A stretch of DNA of 64,000 bases from Tetrastigma voinierianum (lineage: Eukaryota; Streptophyta; Magnoliopsida; Vitales; Vitaceae). The DNA is taken from assembly GCA_016808115.1 (NCBI GenBank), contig JAEQBH010000651.1, forward strand, positions 1,426,001 to 1,490,000, read 5' to 3'. The notes beneath the pieces were generated by a model. It was given only the letters and a program-made list of their open reading frames with translations, had not been told where the DNA came from and did not search any database. Positions 33,160 to 45,660 of this stretch are shown piece by piece. How positions within the stretch are numbered: the stretch's first letter is position 1; each line of letters begins with the position of its first letter. Both the position numbers and the translations under genes were made by a program.

Positions 33160-34842
33160 AAATTCTACTCTTATACAACACATATATTAAAATTAGAGAA
33201 TTATAACACATGTCATATCATAAGCCAAAGCCCGCAATCAGGCTTTTCTTAAATCGGCCTCTAGAATGACGCGTCTCCTCGTCGCTCTGTACCTGAAAAT
33301 ATGTTCCCTCGATAGGTGAGCTAATGCTCAGTAGTGGAATCACCCTAAGTGGGCTACTCCACCTAAGAGCATATGCAATGCTCCAAAAAATAAACACACA
33401 TTGGCAGGAAATGCATGATCCTTTGCTTGAATGTCCTGGCGATCATCTCGTGCAGGAGTCATAACGACTCTCTCACACTCGCCTAAGCCTCGTATGAGAA
33501 TTATTATATTTATTTGTGGACAACCCTCCGTGTATATATATCAATTGGGTCGATCTCCAGGCGATTGATATTATGTATGGACTACCCTCCGATGTATATC
33601 AATTGAAGTAGGTCGACGATTGATATTTTATTTGGACTACCCTTCGATATTCATTATTTCTTTAGACAACCCTCCGAACTATTCTCTCAAGAATCACCTC
33701 ATGCACTCACTCCCATCTTCCGTGCCCCAAGGCATATGGTGTGCATGATGCCAATCTCCATTCAATTTCCTTATAACACATGCAAATATATAATCATGCA
33801 TATATTCACAATTTAAATCACAATCATGTTATGTAATTCCACATTCCATCACATCAAAATTAGCTCACATGGGCTAATGATCAAACACGGCAATTCTATC
33901 AATTATTCGACCAACATATTAATTCACAAAATTATTTTGTGAACACTTAATTTCTGAATAGTGAAACCTCGTTACTATTCTCGAAAATCACCAATTGCCT
34001 ACCACTTTGTAAATCCACCGCACGGCCATTTCCTACTTCACACATCAACACACCATTCATAGCAAAAAATTTATCACACACGCACCCAAACAAATTCATA
34101 CCCATACACCTGACCGGCCCAAAAAGGGTGCCATAATTCTCACACTTCGTCCAAAGTTTTGGGGATCGATCAAATGGCCGTCATGCCTCAACCAACTCGG
34201 GAACATCGTCATAGCTCTTAAACAAAGCCGTAAACCCAAGTAGGAGAATCCTCACCACCGGGAGTTTGTCAAAACTCCTCAACCGTGGTCCATTGCGCAG
34301 CTCCGTCCGCCCAGAACACTTCCTTCGTCTACACTTCCGACGGCCTATCGCCTGATATTTTAGAGAGAAGTCAGATGTTCCTCTAAAATCAATTGCCGAC
34401 CCTCTCGCATCTCCTCCCCCTTAATTCATCGTTGTTCACTTTGGGAGAAGACAAGCACTATTGATTATTTTGTCTTTCTAACTTAACACCCAAATGATCC
34501 ACTTTGTCATTCTTTCCCGCTTTGACATCCGCCATTCGCTGTCCATTTACATCATCTTCATCATACCACTCTAGCAATATGAGTACAAGATATGTGACTT
34601 TCATGTGATCAAATCGCTTTTTTATGGCACCCGAACTCGACATGCCTCTCGAAAATGTGCCAACTCCGACTATCTCGAATTCTTCATTTAAATTCGGGAC
34701 GTGTTAGTTAGATTTCCTCAAGGAGACGATTCTTAAATCTGAACTTTCAATATCCGGGAGATCTAGAGAATAAATTCTAGATTTTTAACCGAAATTACAA
34801 TTTTATCCTTTTTACTAAAATTGGAATTTCTCGAGTCTTACA
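33155..34842 (-). repeat. C 3' LTR, main part
   Basis: Aligns with 41070-42773. Minus-strand start TGTAAGACTCGAG at 34842. It contains a short minisatellite with GGACAACCCTCCG / GGACTACCCTCCGA units at about 33522-33680. Confidence 0.92.
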
Positions 34843-34857
34843 TTCTCTCCCTTCTTG
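34843..34857 (-). other. Polypurine tract of C
   Basis: The minus strand reads CAAGAAGGGAGAGAA directly before the LTR start. Confidence 0.85.
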
Positions 34858-36420
34858 AAATGTAATTGCCCCAATTTCGATAATCACACTCATCATATTG
34901 CGCATGCATGCACTCTACCATGCATTAAACGCTAGTCATTTAAATGTTAAACGACTAAACCACGTACTACCTAAACAAGAAGGGACAGCCCGCACGTGTC
35001 ATCAAGGCCCCACGTTGACTCCTCCACTCAGTGACGCCATAGCACCAACAACACTTAGCCTCACCGCTCAAGGTCGCAAAACCCGATCACGCATCCAAAT
35101 GCAATAATCGGTCCCTCCGGTCCCATCCGTGTCAACCTCATTCATCCCCAACCACATCAGAGTTTGGATCTGGCATACTTCGAGCATGGAGACGTGAAAT
35201 AATTGCGGACACCGACATGTCACAGAACGCCAACCGTAGATGCTGTTATGTCATCTCCAGTGACATCTCTGAAGGTCCAATAAACCTCTAAGGAGAAGCC
35301 ATACTCAGCGAACCTGACCACTCCCCTCTTAGGCATCACCTTCAAGAAGACATGACCCCAACCTCGAGATCACATCTCGTATAACTTTCCGCCGACTCCG
35401 AGCCGTGGAGAAGACGCCGTCGCATTGCTTCACCCTGAGGTGTCTCCTGATCAAATCAGACCAATGATGGAGCCTTCCCACTTCTACCCAACATACTGGT
35501 GACTCAGACACTCCACACAAGCACCACATGCGCCATATCCAGATACTCGTCTGATAACTCATACAGAGGCGAATCTACTGGCGGCAAATGCTCCTCCCAC
35601 CTTCTATGATTCAGACGTATGCTCAGAAGATTTCCTCTAATACCTTTCAGATAGTCCTCGATCGACATTCAGAACAGGGTGGAACGATGTACTCATAGCT
35701 CAGTCAGAAGCTCCTACAGCTCTTGAAACTTCTTCCAAAAGAGCCAGAACCTCGGGTCCTTATCCAACACTATGGATACGGTACCCAAGGGTAGTGCTTG
35801 ACTATTCCTCACCGATAACCGCAGAATTCTCCAGCGCTTAAGGTCACCAAGAGGCCAGGAAAATGTGCCGACTTCAGAGCCGCGGTCCACTATCACCCAT
35901 ACCACGCCATGCTTCACAAGGCCTGCGGTGGTCAGTTAAAGTCCATCGTGATTTGCTCCCACTACCGGGCCACCTCCAATGGTCATACTCGCTCGGCTTC
36001 GTTCTCACTTAACCCGTTGATATTTGGGAGACATCGTTTAACAAAGTCCACTACGTGTCTCTTCATCCATCAATAGTACTTCATTTACTGGACCTTAGGT
36101 GGATCTTCGTGCCACCTGACGGCACTTAAAAATAGAGAGCAAGGGAAATCGAGAATTCTTCTGAATAAATAACTGAACCACTTTGCTCATTCTCATCGAA
36201 GACTACCATCCGCAGAATCGCCCAGCCCTCGCCACCCAGACTGACCGTATCGGCCCTCGATGGGCATCATTCGTCCTCGCCACCGACTTAATCACCGCCA
36301 ATGGATTGCAGCCGTCAAACTCCTACTACCTCGAGTCTGTCGTGATTGTAGCCCCAACCGTCTCACGGGCTTCGAGCATCCGCCACTTCTGAGAAGCTAT
36401 ACTAGCCAATGCTCCGGACT
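34858..36420 (-). pseudogene. C integrase with C-terminal region
   Basis: Chromovirus integrase, which inserts element cDNA. Minus-strand pieces: VWVIVDR with following TFS/PLG remnants and SIVLDKDPRF...FWKKFQEL at 35917-35714 (integrase core), then SYQTSIW, RSPVCWVEVG, DLIR, and STARSRRK at 35562-35329 (end of core and linker). Further on, VMPKRGVVRF (about 35340-35310), EVDTDGT and VLRP remnants (about 35130-35060) correspond to the region leading to the C-terminal chromodomain-like segment, ending in a PFLFR-like stretch near 34985. The chromodomain itself is not well enough preserved to assert. The frame is broken throughout. Confidence 0.82.
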
Positions 36421-36690
36421 TCCGACCGAAAGTGTAGAACAATAATACATTGCCTTACCGGATGGTAATGAAAGGAAATCATAACTCTAAGAATTCCATC
36501 CATCTGCTTGGCTCTATATCGAGGTCCCAATACAAGTGAAAATTATACTTCTGGGACTTTATGGTCCGAGTACACTCTTAATCCTCGCCAGAGGCGTAAT
36601 GGCTGCCAAATCTTCAAGGCTTAAGACTACTTCGCCAACTCCATGTCAGGTGTGGGGTAATTCTGCCTGTGGATTCTTCCTCAACCGACA
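36421..36690 (-). pseudogene. C RNase H
   Basis: Minus-strand reading YPTPDMELAK, ALKIWQPLRLW, VYSDHK (about 36660-36560) and later FHYHPV (about 36480-36460). These are the YPTHDLELAAVVFALK, YTDHKSL and INYHPGK motifs of Ty3/gypsy RNase H, between RT and integrase as expected. Confidence 0.85.
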
Positions 36691-37480
36691 GAAATTATAA
36701 GCTTACTACCCTTCCTGACTGATCAAACATCCAATCGCCTTCGATGCATCACAATACATTGAAAATTCCCTATCCTCGTCTCGAACTATCAAGATGGTGT
36801 CAAGTAAGTCTCCTTTCAACTCCTGAATGTCAGACAATATCCCAATCAAACTCGACCTCCTTCCGGTCAACTAGTCATAGGTGCCGCTATCCCGAGAAAT
36901 CCTCAATGAATCTCCCAGATTACCTAGCCAATCCCAAGAAACTACGTGATCTAGAAGACCGACTTGCTCTCCAAACTCATCATCCGACCTTCTCTCGTCG
37001 ACCGGGACACTCATGATGTCGTACACCACGTGTCTCCAAAATCTCACCAAGAAGCCGTAGAACTCGCATCTCATCAACTTGGCGCATGCCCAATGGTCTC
37101 TCAACAATCAGAAACGATCCCCTGGCGGATACCATGCCCCACTCGACCGAGTAGATCAAAATGTCATCCACGAAGACCACGAAGAACCGACCCGATAGGG
37201 TCAGAACACGGCAGATGAGATCCATGAAATGCGCCGCGCATCTGGCCAACCGAAGGGCATCACAAGAACTCAAGCAAAGCCCATAACGCCGGCCCTCAAC
37301 GCTGTCTTAGTGATATCCGTATCCCCAACCCCTCGCCAATGGTAACCAATACGGCTGTCTATCTTGAGCAGACTCAAGGCTCCTCTCAACCGATCAAATA
37401 AATCGCTGACCCCGTGAATGGGTACCGATCATCGTAACCCCACTGAACCCGGCCTCAGAAGTTAATGCACGCCGAAGGGT
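36691..37480 (-). pseudogene. C reverse transcriptase
   Basis: The minus-strand open piece 37273-36980 carries FMDLICRV then FFVVFVDDILIYS; the catalytic FVDD box is at about 37174-37163 and is intact. It is preceded by DRYPF and LLKIDSRI-like remnants (37440-37330) of the KNKYPLPRIDDLFDQL and SKIDLRSGYHQ blocks, and followed by CEFYGFLVRF, VDERRSD and WLGNLGDSL remnants (37107-36871) of the KCEF, FLGH and FLGLAGYYRRF blocks. The set is typical of Del/Tekay-like chromoviruses. Confidence 0.9.
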
Positions 37481-37899
37481 CTCTGGGTCTTCTCTTTGCA
37501 AACGTAACCTGAGAGCGCCCATTGTGAAGTGCCTCTACCTAATGAACCCCTTGGTCCAAGAGTTCTAAATTTGACTCTAAGTCTTGCCAACTTCAATCCT
37601 AAGGCTATCCTACGCGGAGTCATAGAGATGGGTGAAGACTGTGGCGTAACTCGACACCGGGAAGTCTACTACCCAGGTGGAGGTAGAATCCAGTAGCCTA
37701 TCCTCTCGAAAAACATCCACATACTCGCGCATACTACTCGAGGCAGACTCAGCCCGGTCTCTCCGTCCTCCGGTAAGTCTCGCTAGCCAACCCGCTAATC
37801 AATCTCCCTTTACACCCGACCATATACCGGCTCCGCAAGTAAAATTTCTCATGCTCGTCTCCTAAACACCACACCAGTACTGCCCCGCTTGTAAAGCAC

Positions 37900-38270
37900 C
37901 CTCCTACGTCACAATTGATAATGACTCTAAGCCACGTGGCGCCAAACAACGATCCTGCAGATGACATCGAACTCTAACATGCCCATGATCCTCGTGTCCA
38001 TCAGGTGAGTCCCCGATCTCAAGTCGCAACCTCACATATCATCCCCATTCGCCCTAATCCTGGAACTCACACACAAGGTCTCTGCTGTCTCAACCTCTAA
38101 GCCCAACTCAATCACAACCGATGCAACATGAATGAATGCAAAGCACCGTAGAATCAACAACACTTCAGCCTGCCAGCTAGATAGCAAAACGCACTCGTAT
38201 AATCTCGCCGACCGACCAAATTTCGCGGTGTGGATGCATGCACACCCGAACCCGATGTCCTTGCATGTGG
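37900..38270 (-). pseudogene. C protease region
   Basis: Minus-strand pieces: IELGLEVETAETLCVSSRI (about 38115-38055) and MDTRIMGMLEFDV (about 38015-37970) followed by HYQL/INCDV remnants (about 37920). These match the ELGLEVE...MREFDVILGMDWL part of the retroviral-type protease in this lineage. The DSGA active-site stretch itself is not readable. Between here and RT (37480-37900) nothing clear could be assigned. Confidence 0.6.
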
Positions 38271-38289
38271 GCCTCGCCCTCCGCTTCTC

Positions 38290-39320
38290 TACCCATACTT
38301 CCCGCCTCTCAGCTCGTCAGAAATGAGGTGTCAGCTCTCGAACCGACCGGCCTTCGCCTGTGATCAAGGCTGCGGAGGAACGTGATCGGTATCCTCTCTC
38401 GTACTAACTGGGACTCAGGCCGCCCCAAAACCCCGGGATCTCCCGTCTCGGGGCAATCCTCTCATGTGTCTGTGCCGACAATGGTGGCACACCACTCCGT
38501 CCCGCCTCGACCGGGAACTCATCTCGTCCCGGCTCGAACGGCCGTACCCCCGGGGGACCTTGCTAACTAGAAGCCTCGCCTTTCGAACCTGAGCAACTGA
38601 GACCGCCCTTCCTTTTATTAACACACACCGCCATCCCGAAAAGCTCCGAGCATCCTATCTCTCTCTATGGTCGGTCCTAAACTATGAAATCCTGGCGACC
38701 AGGCTAAGTCCTACAACTCGCCCGAATGAGGAAAACTTCAATCCATTCTCGAATCTCTCACTAAGCCAGTTTCCAGGTCACGTAATCACAAATCTGGATA
38801 ACTCGTGAATCTAGCCTGAGTCCATCACGCCATCGCCCGCTTCAGCCTCTAGGAACCACCGAGCCTCTGATGCCCTCGCGCTCAAAGCACACCACTAACA
38901 GCCCCGGGAACTCTCATGCCCAACCTCTAAGTCTCTAGAAGTCCTAGCTCATCTCCACTACATTCCTAAGCCTCGCCCCAGCTGGAATGCAAACAACCTC
39001 GATCCCTGTCAGATCTGAGGTGACTTCCATGCAGCTCCAAAGACGCTTCTCGATCCGGCATAAACCACTAATTCCCGATCGCATCTCTCCTCAGAATGCC
39101 TGAGGCTGATGCATTTAAACCTCTCGGAGGTTACCAAGACCTCCCCGGCCACCGCTATGCTAGTCTGTGTATGACAAATAGCTCACTTAACACCTACTAC
39201 CAAATAGTTCGCTGATCAAATACCACGCAATGGTCAAATGTCTGTGGTGCTCGATCAAGACTTCGTGGACGCCCTCACGCCTCATCCTCTACTAGCCATC
39301 TACACAATTAACATGACAAG
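38290..39320 (-). pseudogene. C gag region with zinc-knuckle relic
   Basis: Minus-strand CHHCRHRHMRGLPRDG (about 38490-38440) is a decayed CCHC knuckle (C-x2-C then H, final C lost) preceded by an Arg/Ser-rich stretch. Upstream RFENGLKFSSFGRVVGLSLV (about 38750-38690) resembles the RFxxGLxPxIR region of chromovirus Gag. The N-terminal capsid could not be read with confidence. Confidence 0.6.
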
Positions 39321-40819
39321 AATTAATACAAGATTCTAAGGCATAAACACAAACTCGAGACACTAATCATACATAACCGTTGTATACACATTGTCTCCAG
39401 ATTTACAGTAATGCAAGACAATCAACTGCGCATTTAAATATTGTTTTCAACAATTTTTATTTTCAAAATTACTTTGAAAATTTTATTTTTCAAAATTTTG
39501 TCTAATTTTATTTGGATTTTATTTCACTTTTATTTAATTTAATAACTTTTTTTTTTCAGGTTTCAGATTTAGTCAAAGTCTATGAACCGAAAGTTCACGA
39601 ACAATGTCCAAAATTCACCAGAACAATATCGAAGCAACCGAGCCAAAATGCGCAGTGCACTAAGTGCACATCTGCTGGCCAAGAAGACGCCAGCCGCGGC
39701 CTGGCCATAGTGCCGCGCGCCTGAAGACGCAAGGCCGCGCACCTGGGCCGCTTAGTGCCGCACGCCGCATCGCGCCCTCGCGCCCAGCCGCGCCGTCGCG
39801 CTCGCGCCGCCGCGCCTACCACCTCTCGCGCCGCCGCTCAAGGCTCCCGCCTACGGGTCCGCCGCCCTCCCGCCTGGGCCACGGTCGTGGCCTCACTGAT
39901 ATGTGCAGGCCTGTCGCACACAACCAAGAGCCACCGGCTTCTCGCTATCACAACAGCGTTGAATCAGACATGGCCACGCCCCACCCTCTTCTAATACAAA
40001 CTGTATTGCAATACACTTCAAATTTCCTCGTTCCTCTTTTTCTTCTGTTATACAAAATCAGACAGGAATACAATTTTCACACCCCTCTCAACTTGTAAAT
40101 ACACTTCCAAATTTCTCGCACCAGCTTTTTTCATTTATTTCTAAGCACCGGAAATCACTTAAAATTTTATTTATATTTTTTTTTTCATTTTCTTGAACAC
40201 TCAAATAAATTTATAAAAATTTATTTTACTCCATTTTCTTCAATTTTACATCTTGTAAAATCTTAGAAAATTATTTTCATCACCATAACCAAATAAATTT
40301 ATGAAATTTATTTTTTACTTTCTTTTTTCCAAGCATCGTAAAAATTTTTCTCCACTCTTATATACATATATACCAAAGATATATTTATATTTTTTTTTTT
40401 TTATTTTCTAATAAACCAAATAATGTTAAAATTTATTTTTGTTTTATTTATCCTTCAAGTAATCATCGTAAACTCCTAAAGTTTTCCTATGTGCTAATCA
40501 CTAAGCACACAACCATTTCACAACTCATAACACATACAACATGGTATACACACCATTCATCAAACATTCACATGTTCACACATCGTTTCATCAAATCACA
40601 CAAAACGCACCAAACACATGCATGCAGTGTCCTAGTTTTGTCCCGTGATTTTCTTAGGTAATCTCATACCTAAACTCGACATCAAACCACACCTAGTGGC
40701 GATGTTCTTACTCGACTATGGCCTAAACCCAAATCCTCAATCTCTAGGTTTCCATATACCTATACTCCACATCAAACCACCTAGTGGTGATGGATACCCA
40801 AACCCGAGCCCCTAGGCCT
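39321..40819 (-). other. C leader region with GC-rich block
   Basis: Between the 5' LTR and gag. Mostly AT-rich (40100-40500), apart from a strongly GC-rich block at about 39690-39930 made of GCGC/GCCGC runs. Open frames in the block (e.g. 39664-40098 plus) have low-complexity Arg/Ala/Pro content and match nothing I know. Two similar short blocks (about 40655-40700 and 40745-40790, both with CGACATCAAACCAC or CCACATCAAACCAC) form a small direct repeat. Confidence 0.5.
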
Positions 40820-40847
40820 GGGATACCGCGATCCGGCTACCAAGCCG
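40820..40847 (-). other. Possible PBS of C
   Basis: The minus strand after the LTR end reads CGGCTTGGTAGCCGGATC; TTGGTA would fit a decayed TGGTATCAGAGC (initiator tRNA-Met) PBS used by Del/Tekay elements, but it is weak. Confidence 0.35.
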
Positions 40848-42773
40848 TGACGCCCCAAACCCCGAGAGGGTCCATCGACAATTCCGTCAACCCGCGGAAC
40901 ATCGCAATGCCGGCATCCACTTCGATTTAAACGCCAGCAGCCCCTTGTAAACACACTTCACCAGATACAAACCCTGTCCACACTTCAATCACTGATAATA
41001 TGATAAAACTCAACTTTGGGCCCATACTACACAATATTCTTCATAATATATATATCCAATAGCTTCAAGGAGTTCACTCACTTTAACAACACATATATAT
41101 TAAATTAGAGAAATTAAATACATGTCATACATCATAAACAAACACAATCCCAGCTTTTTTCTAAACTACTTCAGACAGCCGTTTCCTCTGTATGCCCCAT
41201 CTAAAATATGTTCTTCACGTAGTGAGCTAATGCTCAAGAAGAACTACCTAAGTGGCTACTTCAATTCTAAGCATATGCAATGTTTCCAAAATAAACACAT
41301 TCAAGCAAATTCATGATCCTACTTGGAATGTCTAACTGAATCATCTCGCACTGAAAGTCCTCATCGACCCTCACACTCGCCTAAGCCTCGTATGAGAATT
41401 ATTATATTTGCCTGGACAACCCTCCGATGTATAGAACGATTTGTAGTCAGCCTCCGACAATTGATATCAGGTAAGGACTACCTCCGATGTATACTCACCC
41501 TCGATCCGGGACGATTTATATTTTATTTGGACTACCCTCTAATATTCATTATTTCTTTAGATAACCCTCCGAACTATTCTCTCAAGAATCACCTCATGCA
41601 CTCACTCCTATCTTCCTAGGGTGCCCTAGTGCATATGGAAATGCATGATTCCAATTCCATTCAATTCTATAACACATGCAAATATATAATCATGCATATA
41701 TTCACATAATTTAAATCACACAATCATGTTAGTGTAATTCCACATTCATCACATCAAAATTAGCTCACATGGGCCAATGATTTAAACACGAGCAATTCTA
41801 CTTGAATTACTCGACCAAACGTATTAATTCACAAAAATTGGTTTGCAGATTATTCCTTGAATAAAGGAAACCTCTGCTACCATTCTTTAAAATCATTCAA
41901 TTGTCTGCTCACTTTAGAACCCTCGAATCACACGACCATTTCCGGCCTCACACACATCAACACACCATTCATAGCAAAAATTTATCACACAATGCACCCA
42001 AACAGTCCATACCCATACACCCGACCATTCAAAAAGGTGCCATAATTTTCACACTTGGCCCAAAGCCAGGGACCGATCAAATGAAAGTCAAAGCTCAAGG
42101 CCTCAAATCCAACTCGAAACATCGTCATAGCTCTTAAACAAAGCGCAAACCTGGCGGTGGAGAACTTCCCTACCCTGCGAGCTTAGTCAAAACCTCAAAT
42201 CCACACCACGCTGCAGCCCCGCCTCCGCTCAGAACAGCCTTTTCTTCTTGCTCCAAGACTTCCTGACGGTCAGGATTGCCCGACATTTTGTATATAGTCG
42301 ATGTCTTTCTCAAAATCAATTTTTCGACCCTCTCTCGCATCTCCTCCCTTAATCCACGTTTTGCTCTCTTTCACTTTGGAGAAGACAAGCACTATTGATT
42401 ACTTGTCTTTTCTAATCCATCAATTCCAAAATGACCATTTCATTCTTCTTTCCCGCTTTGACATTCTATTTATCTCTACCAACCATTTACATCATTTCCT
42501 CTAATTACATAATGACTCATGGCACACATGAAAGTTCATGTTAGTGTGACTTTCGTCGATCGAAACTGCTTTATGTAACTAACCGTGGATGCTCCTCGAA
42601 AATCAAAGGTTAACTCCGACTATCTCTGACTCCATTTAAATTCGACGTGCCAGCTAGACTACGAGACAATCGCAAGCAGTTGAAATTGCTTCATCATCCG
42701 AGACTAGAGAATAAATCTGATTTTAACCGAAATTACTAGATTATTTTTCCCTGAATCGAATTTCTGTCTTACA
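40848..42773 (-). repeat. C 5' LTR
   Basis: 1926 bp. The plus strand begins TGACGCCCC and ends GTCTTACA. The minisatellite with CCCTCCGA units is at about 41413-41570. Uninterrupted by other elements. Confidence 0.94.
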
Positions 42774-42778
42774 CAAAT
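42774..42778. repeat. TSD of C, right copy (CAAAT)
   Basis: Directly follows the LTR end GTCTTACA. Confidence 0.9.
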
Positions 42779-45180
42779 AGTGGCAAGCTAGCAATTAGGG
42801 AGAACTTTAAACCCAAAATGGATTTTTAAAGAAGGCCAATTATGTCTTATGTGACATGGTATTTAAGACCAAAGTGGTCTCAGAAGCCCTATTTTGAGCA
42901 AAACGTTTGAGAGAGAGAGATAAGGAGAGCTGTGGCTTAAAAGTGAAGAGGTTGTGGATTATTCTCCATTAAAGCAGAGTTTAGATCAAGTTGAAGAAGA
43001 AAGCTAGCATTGAAGAATGAAAGGATTTGAGGCAAGAAAAACCAAAACCAACCCTCATTACTTCATAGGTTTGTGTTTAATAAAACCCCAAATGTGGTAT
43101 AAAAGTGAATTTCGATGGTTTTAGTTCCGTTTGAGATTGTTTTGCATTGTTTATAATGGTTTAATTGGTCGGAGGAGTGTTTGTAAAAGGGAAAATGTTG
43201 GGTTTTCAAAGGAAATATCACAAAATTACAAGACCCCTATTCTTGTTTTGGCCATAGATTAAGTTATAATCAAATGAAGTGATTCAAATTGGTAAAGAGC
43301 CATAAGAGATAGTCTACAAATGTATATGGGACATGAAAGCAACCAGCTCTAAGGCTCCCAAATATGGACTTAATGTAAGCTCGAGTAGCTCATGGGTTGT
43401 GCTCTGTTTTGGGTATTGTTATAGTGTTTTGGCCATAAGTTGAGTTTCACTCATCCAAATTGAGTGCTTCAAAATTCTAGGTAAAATTATAGGGGAATAA
43501 TTTAATTATAGGAAGCATATGCAAATTGTAACCCCAAAGTACCCAGAAATTTGTCAAAGTGGAGCTATGTGTAAGAACGTTTCCCTGATTCTTGGTAAAT
43601 TGGAGTAGTCCTGACAAATGCACACCTCAGCTGTGATCCAAATGCATGATTCCAGTCAGGAGAAGAAACCTTAGGAACCATAGTTTGTGGCGGAGTAGAA
43701 GAACCACACAATTTATGAGTTAAGACCTCAAATTTGAATAACAGTAGGTAACCGAGTGAGCCGGGCATGCCCAGGTCACGGCATTAAAATGTCGTAGAAC
43801 TGAGTTTGGGTGAACCAAACAGATGAGATTCAGCTCCAAACATAGACTCATGAGAGATAAATTTTCTGATGGTAGGCATGAGCAATTATGGGGCTCATGT
43901 ATCCCCATAAAATTTGCAAGTGAAGGGCATCTGCAGACACATAAACCCCGACCAAAAACTCCTAGAATAACTCATTAACAGCGTAGATTGTCATTGTATT
44001 TGAATAGGGGATGACAAGGAGGAAAACCCGCATTGAAGTCAGAGAGATTCAAGATCGAATCAAAGCCATAATTGGTCAACCATCTTCTATTCTGCTTCAA
44101 GATTTGAACTATTTGTTCTAAATGCATGCTAGTGCCATATCGAATCGTTTACTGATTCAATAAATTGATCACAAATGTTTGCAAAAGAAAATTGCATGAG
44201 TATTGAAAATGAAACCATACAAATGTACATATTGTACCGTATGTTGCTATAAAAGATCTAACGCCTAATCGAATATGTTAATCGCTTAGTTCATATGAAT
44301 GATGATTAAAAGGCTCAATAGGGGTCAAAACAGCGTAATGCTTAACGACAGACGACGTGTCACTTCATCAAGAACAAATAATCCATTCCGCAGTGTTCAA
44401 TAACTGATTTTAATAACTACCAACAGCCCAAATAATCGTGCATCGTGTTATAAAATCATTTATACCTACCAGAGCTCAACAACAGAGCAAGATTCTGATA
44501 TTCAGAGACAAATATATGTTAAATTTATTAAAGGTAGAATCGAATCGGTAATTGATTTTGAGATTGAAGAAAATGAATTGAAAAGCATGATTTGAATTTA
44601 AATGAAAGAGTATTGTGAAATGCATGATTTGATTATCAAATGACTTATTGCATATGTATGTATATTCGTGATTGATCAATGAATCATAAATGATTGTATA
44701 TGAAATAAGTATATGTATTGTATTGACATTGATCATCCAAAAAAGATCTAAAAGTTTGTTTAGTAAAACTACATGATTTGATTTAAACTGAAACCGAGAA
44801 TGGAATTGTATAGAATCACTAAGCATGAAAATGCTTAGCGTGTAGTTTTATCTATGCGCAGGTACCGATTGAACAAGAGCGAAAAGCAAGATCAAGGAGC
44901 GTCAAGTCATAAAGAAATAATTGCGGAGTATGTTCCAACATATGGTAGATCACCTGATAATTTTTGTATTAATGATATTTGTAAAACAATTTCAACTATG
45001 AATTATTTTGTAAATCATTTGAAAAGGCTTGATATGCCTTTATAGTAATTGTACTTTTGCATGAATGAAATGAAATTGGCTTACCCCTTTAAAAACGCTT
45101 CCACATATTTGAAAATGATTTTATGCCAACTGAAGTGTAACGCTATGGCGTGATTTTGATAAATGATTTTGATAAGGTGA
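42779..45180 (+). other. AT-rich host DNA of C; possible long LTR G, right part
   Basis: Continues 13589-13943. LTR-like marks on the plus strand: GGTATTTAAGACC (about 42868, TATA-like), a GAGAGAGAGA leader (about 42911), and GTGTAGTTTTATCTATGCGCAGGTACC (region 44839-44866), which resembles the end part of long Del/Tekay LTRs as I recall them. No second copy, TSD or PBS was found, so a solo LTR is only a suggestion. Open frames at 43565-43908 (minus), 44476-44826 (minus) and 44854-45045 (plus) are not recognised. Confidence 0.3.
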
Positions 45181-45660
45181 TTGAGTGACATTAGAGCAAC
45201 TCGATTCAGCCTCTCGAATCACTGCAAACTGGCCTGTTAGGAAAGGGTGCTACAACAGGAGCCTTTTTAGGCCATGAAAAGCCAACAACATCTCCCTTAA
45301 GAATATATGTCAACCTAGGAGGAGGATCATCAAGAACTCGTAGACTCCGATTGTATTGCAAGGCAACATTTGCTAGCATGTCCACAGCACAATTACTCTC
45401 CCTATAGGCATGAACAATCTTGACTTCCCACTGTTTTAAAGCTCTTGCTTACACTTTTGAACCAGATTAGTCGTAGGCATATTCAGTAACTTCATGGTTT
45501 GCAACCATCTCATAATCAACCCCTCTAGGACCACTTTTCTACTGCCCTTGGACCATGCTAACATCAAACCCTAGATAACCATCCATAGTTCAGCCTCTAT
45601 AACCCGCAGCTGATGTTGGAACCCTTGATTTTAGTTTGATACACATTGTTGGAACATTTC
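45181..45660 (-). pseudogene. LINE-type RNase H fragment
   Basis: Minus-strand frames read CQLRVIEAELWMVIQGLMLA with KGSRKVV (about 45615-45530), LLNMPTTNLVQKCKQEL (about 45490-45440), VDMLANVA-like and SLRVLDDPPPRLTYIL (about 45385-45300), VGFSWPKKAP and PFPNRPVCSDS (about 45285-45215). This is the C-terminal RNase H domain common in plant LINE (L1-type) proteins. The reverse transcriptase part is absent, as expected only if the fragment is truncated on its upstream side. Frame changes occur. Confidence 0.75.

Larger units (their letters stand above)
13949..42773 (-). mobile_element. Element C: Ty3/gypsy chromovirus, Del/Tekay-like, hosting A and B
   Basis: On the minus strand: 5' LTR 40848-42773 (1926 bp), gag, protease, RT, RNase H, integrase, PPT, and 3' LTR 34842-33155 plus 14185-13949 (1920 bp after removing the A insertion and its TSD). 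The TSD CAAAT is at 13944-13948 and 42774-42778. LTR ends are TGTAAGAC... and ...GGGGCGTCA. The internal region is 6005 bp, normal for an autonomous Tekay/Del element, but the genes are badly broken. This is the oldest of the three nested elements (C holds A, which holds B). Confidence 0.95.

Noticed and set aside
39664..40098. 144-codon plus-strand frame as a gene
   Set aside because: Low-complexity Arg/Ala/Pro content from a GC-rich block, and C is encoded on the other strand.
45241..45254. GGGTGCTACA as the 3' end of a long LTR G
   Set aside because: On the minus strand this stretch is part of the LINE RNase H reading (PVVAPFPNRPV), so the apparent LTR end is coding sequence of another element; no matching TSD exists either.
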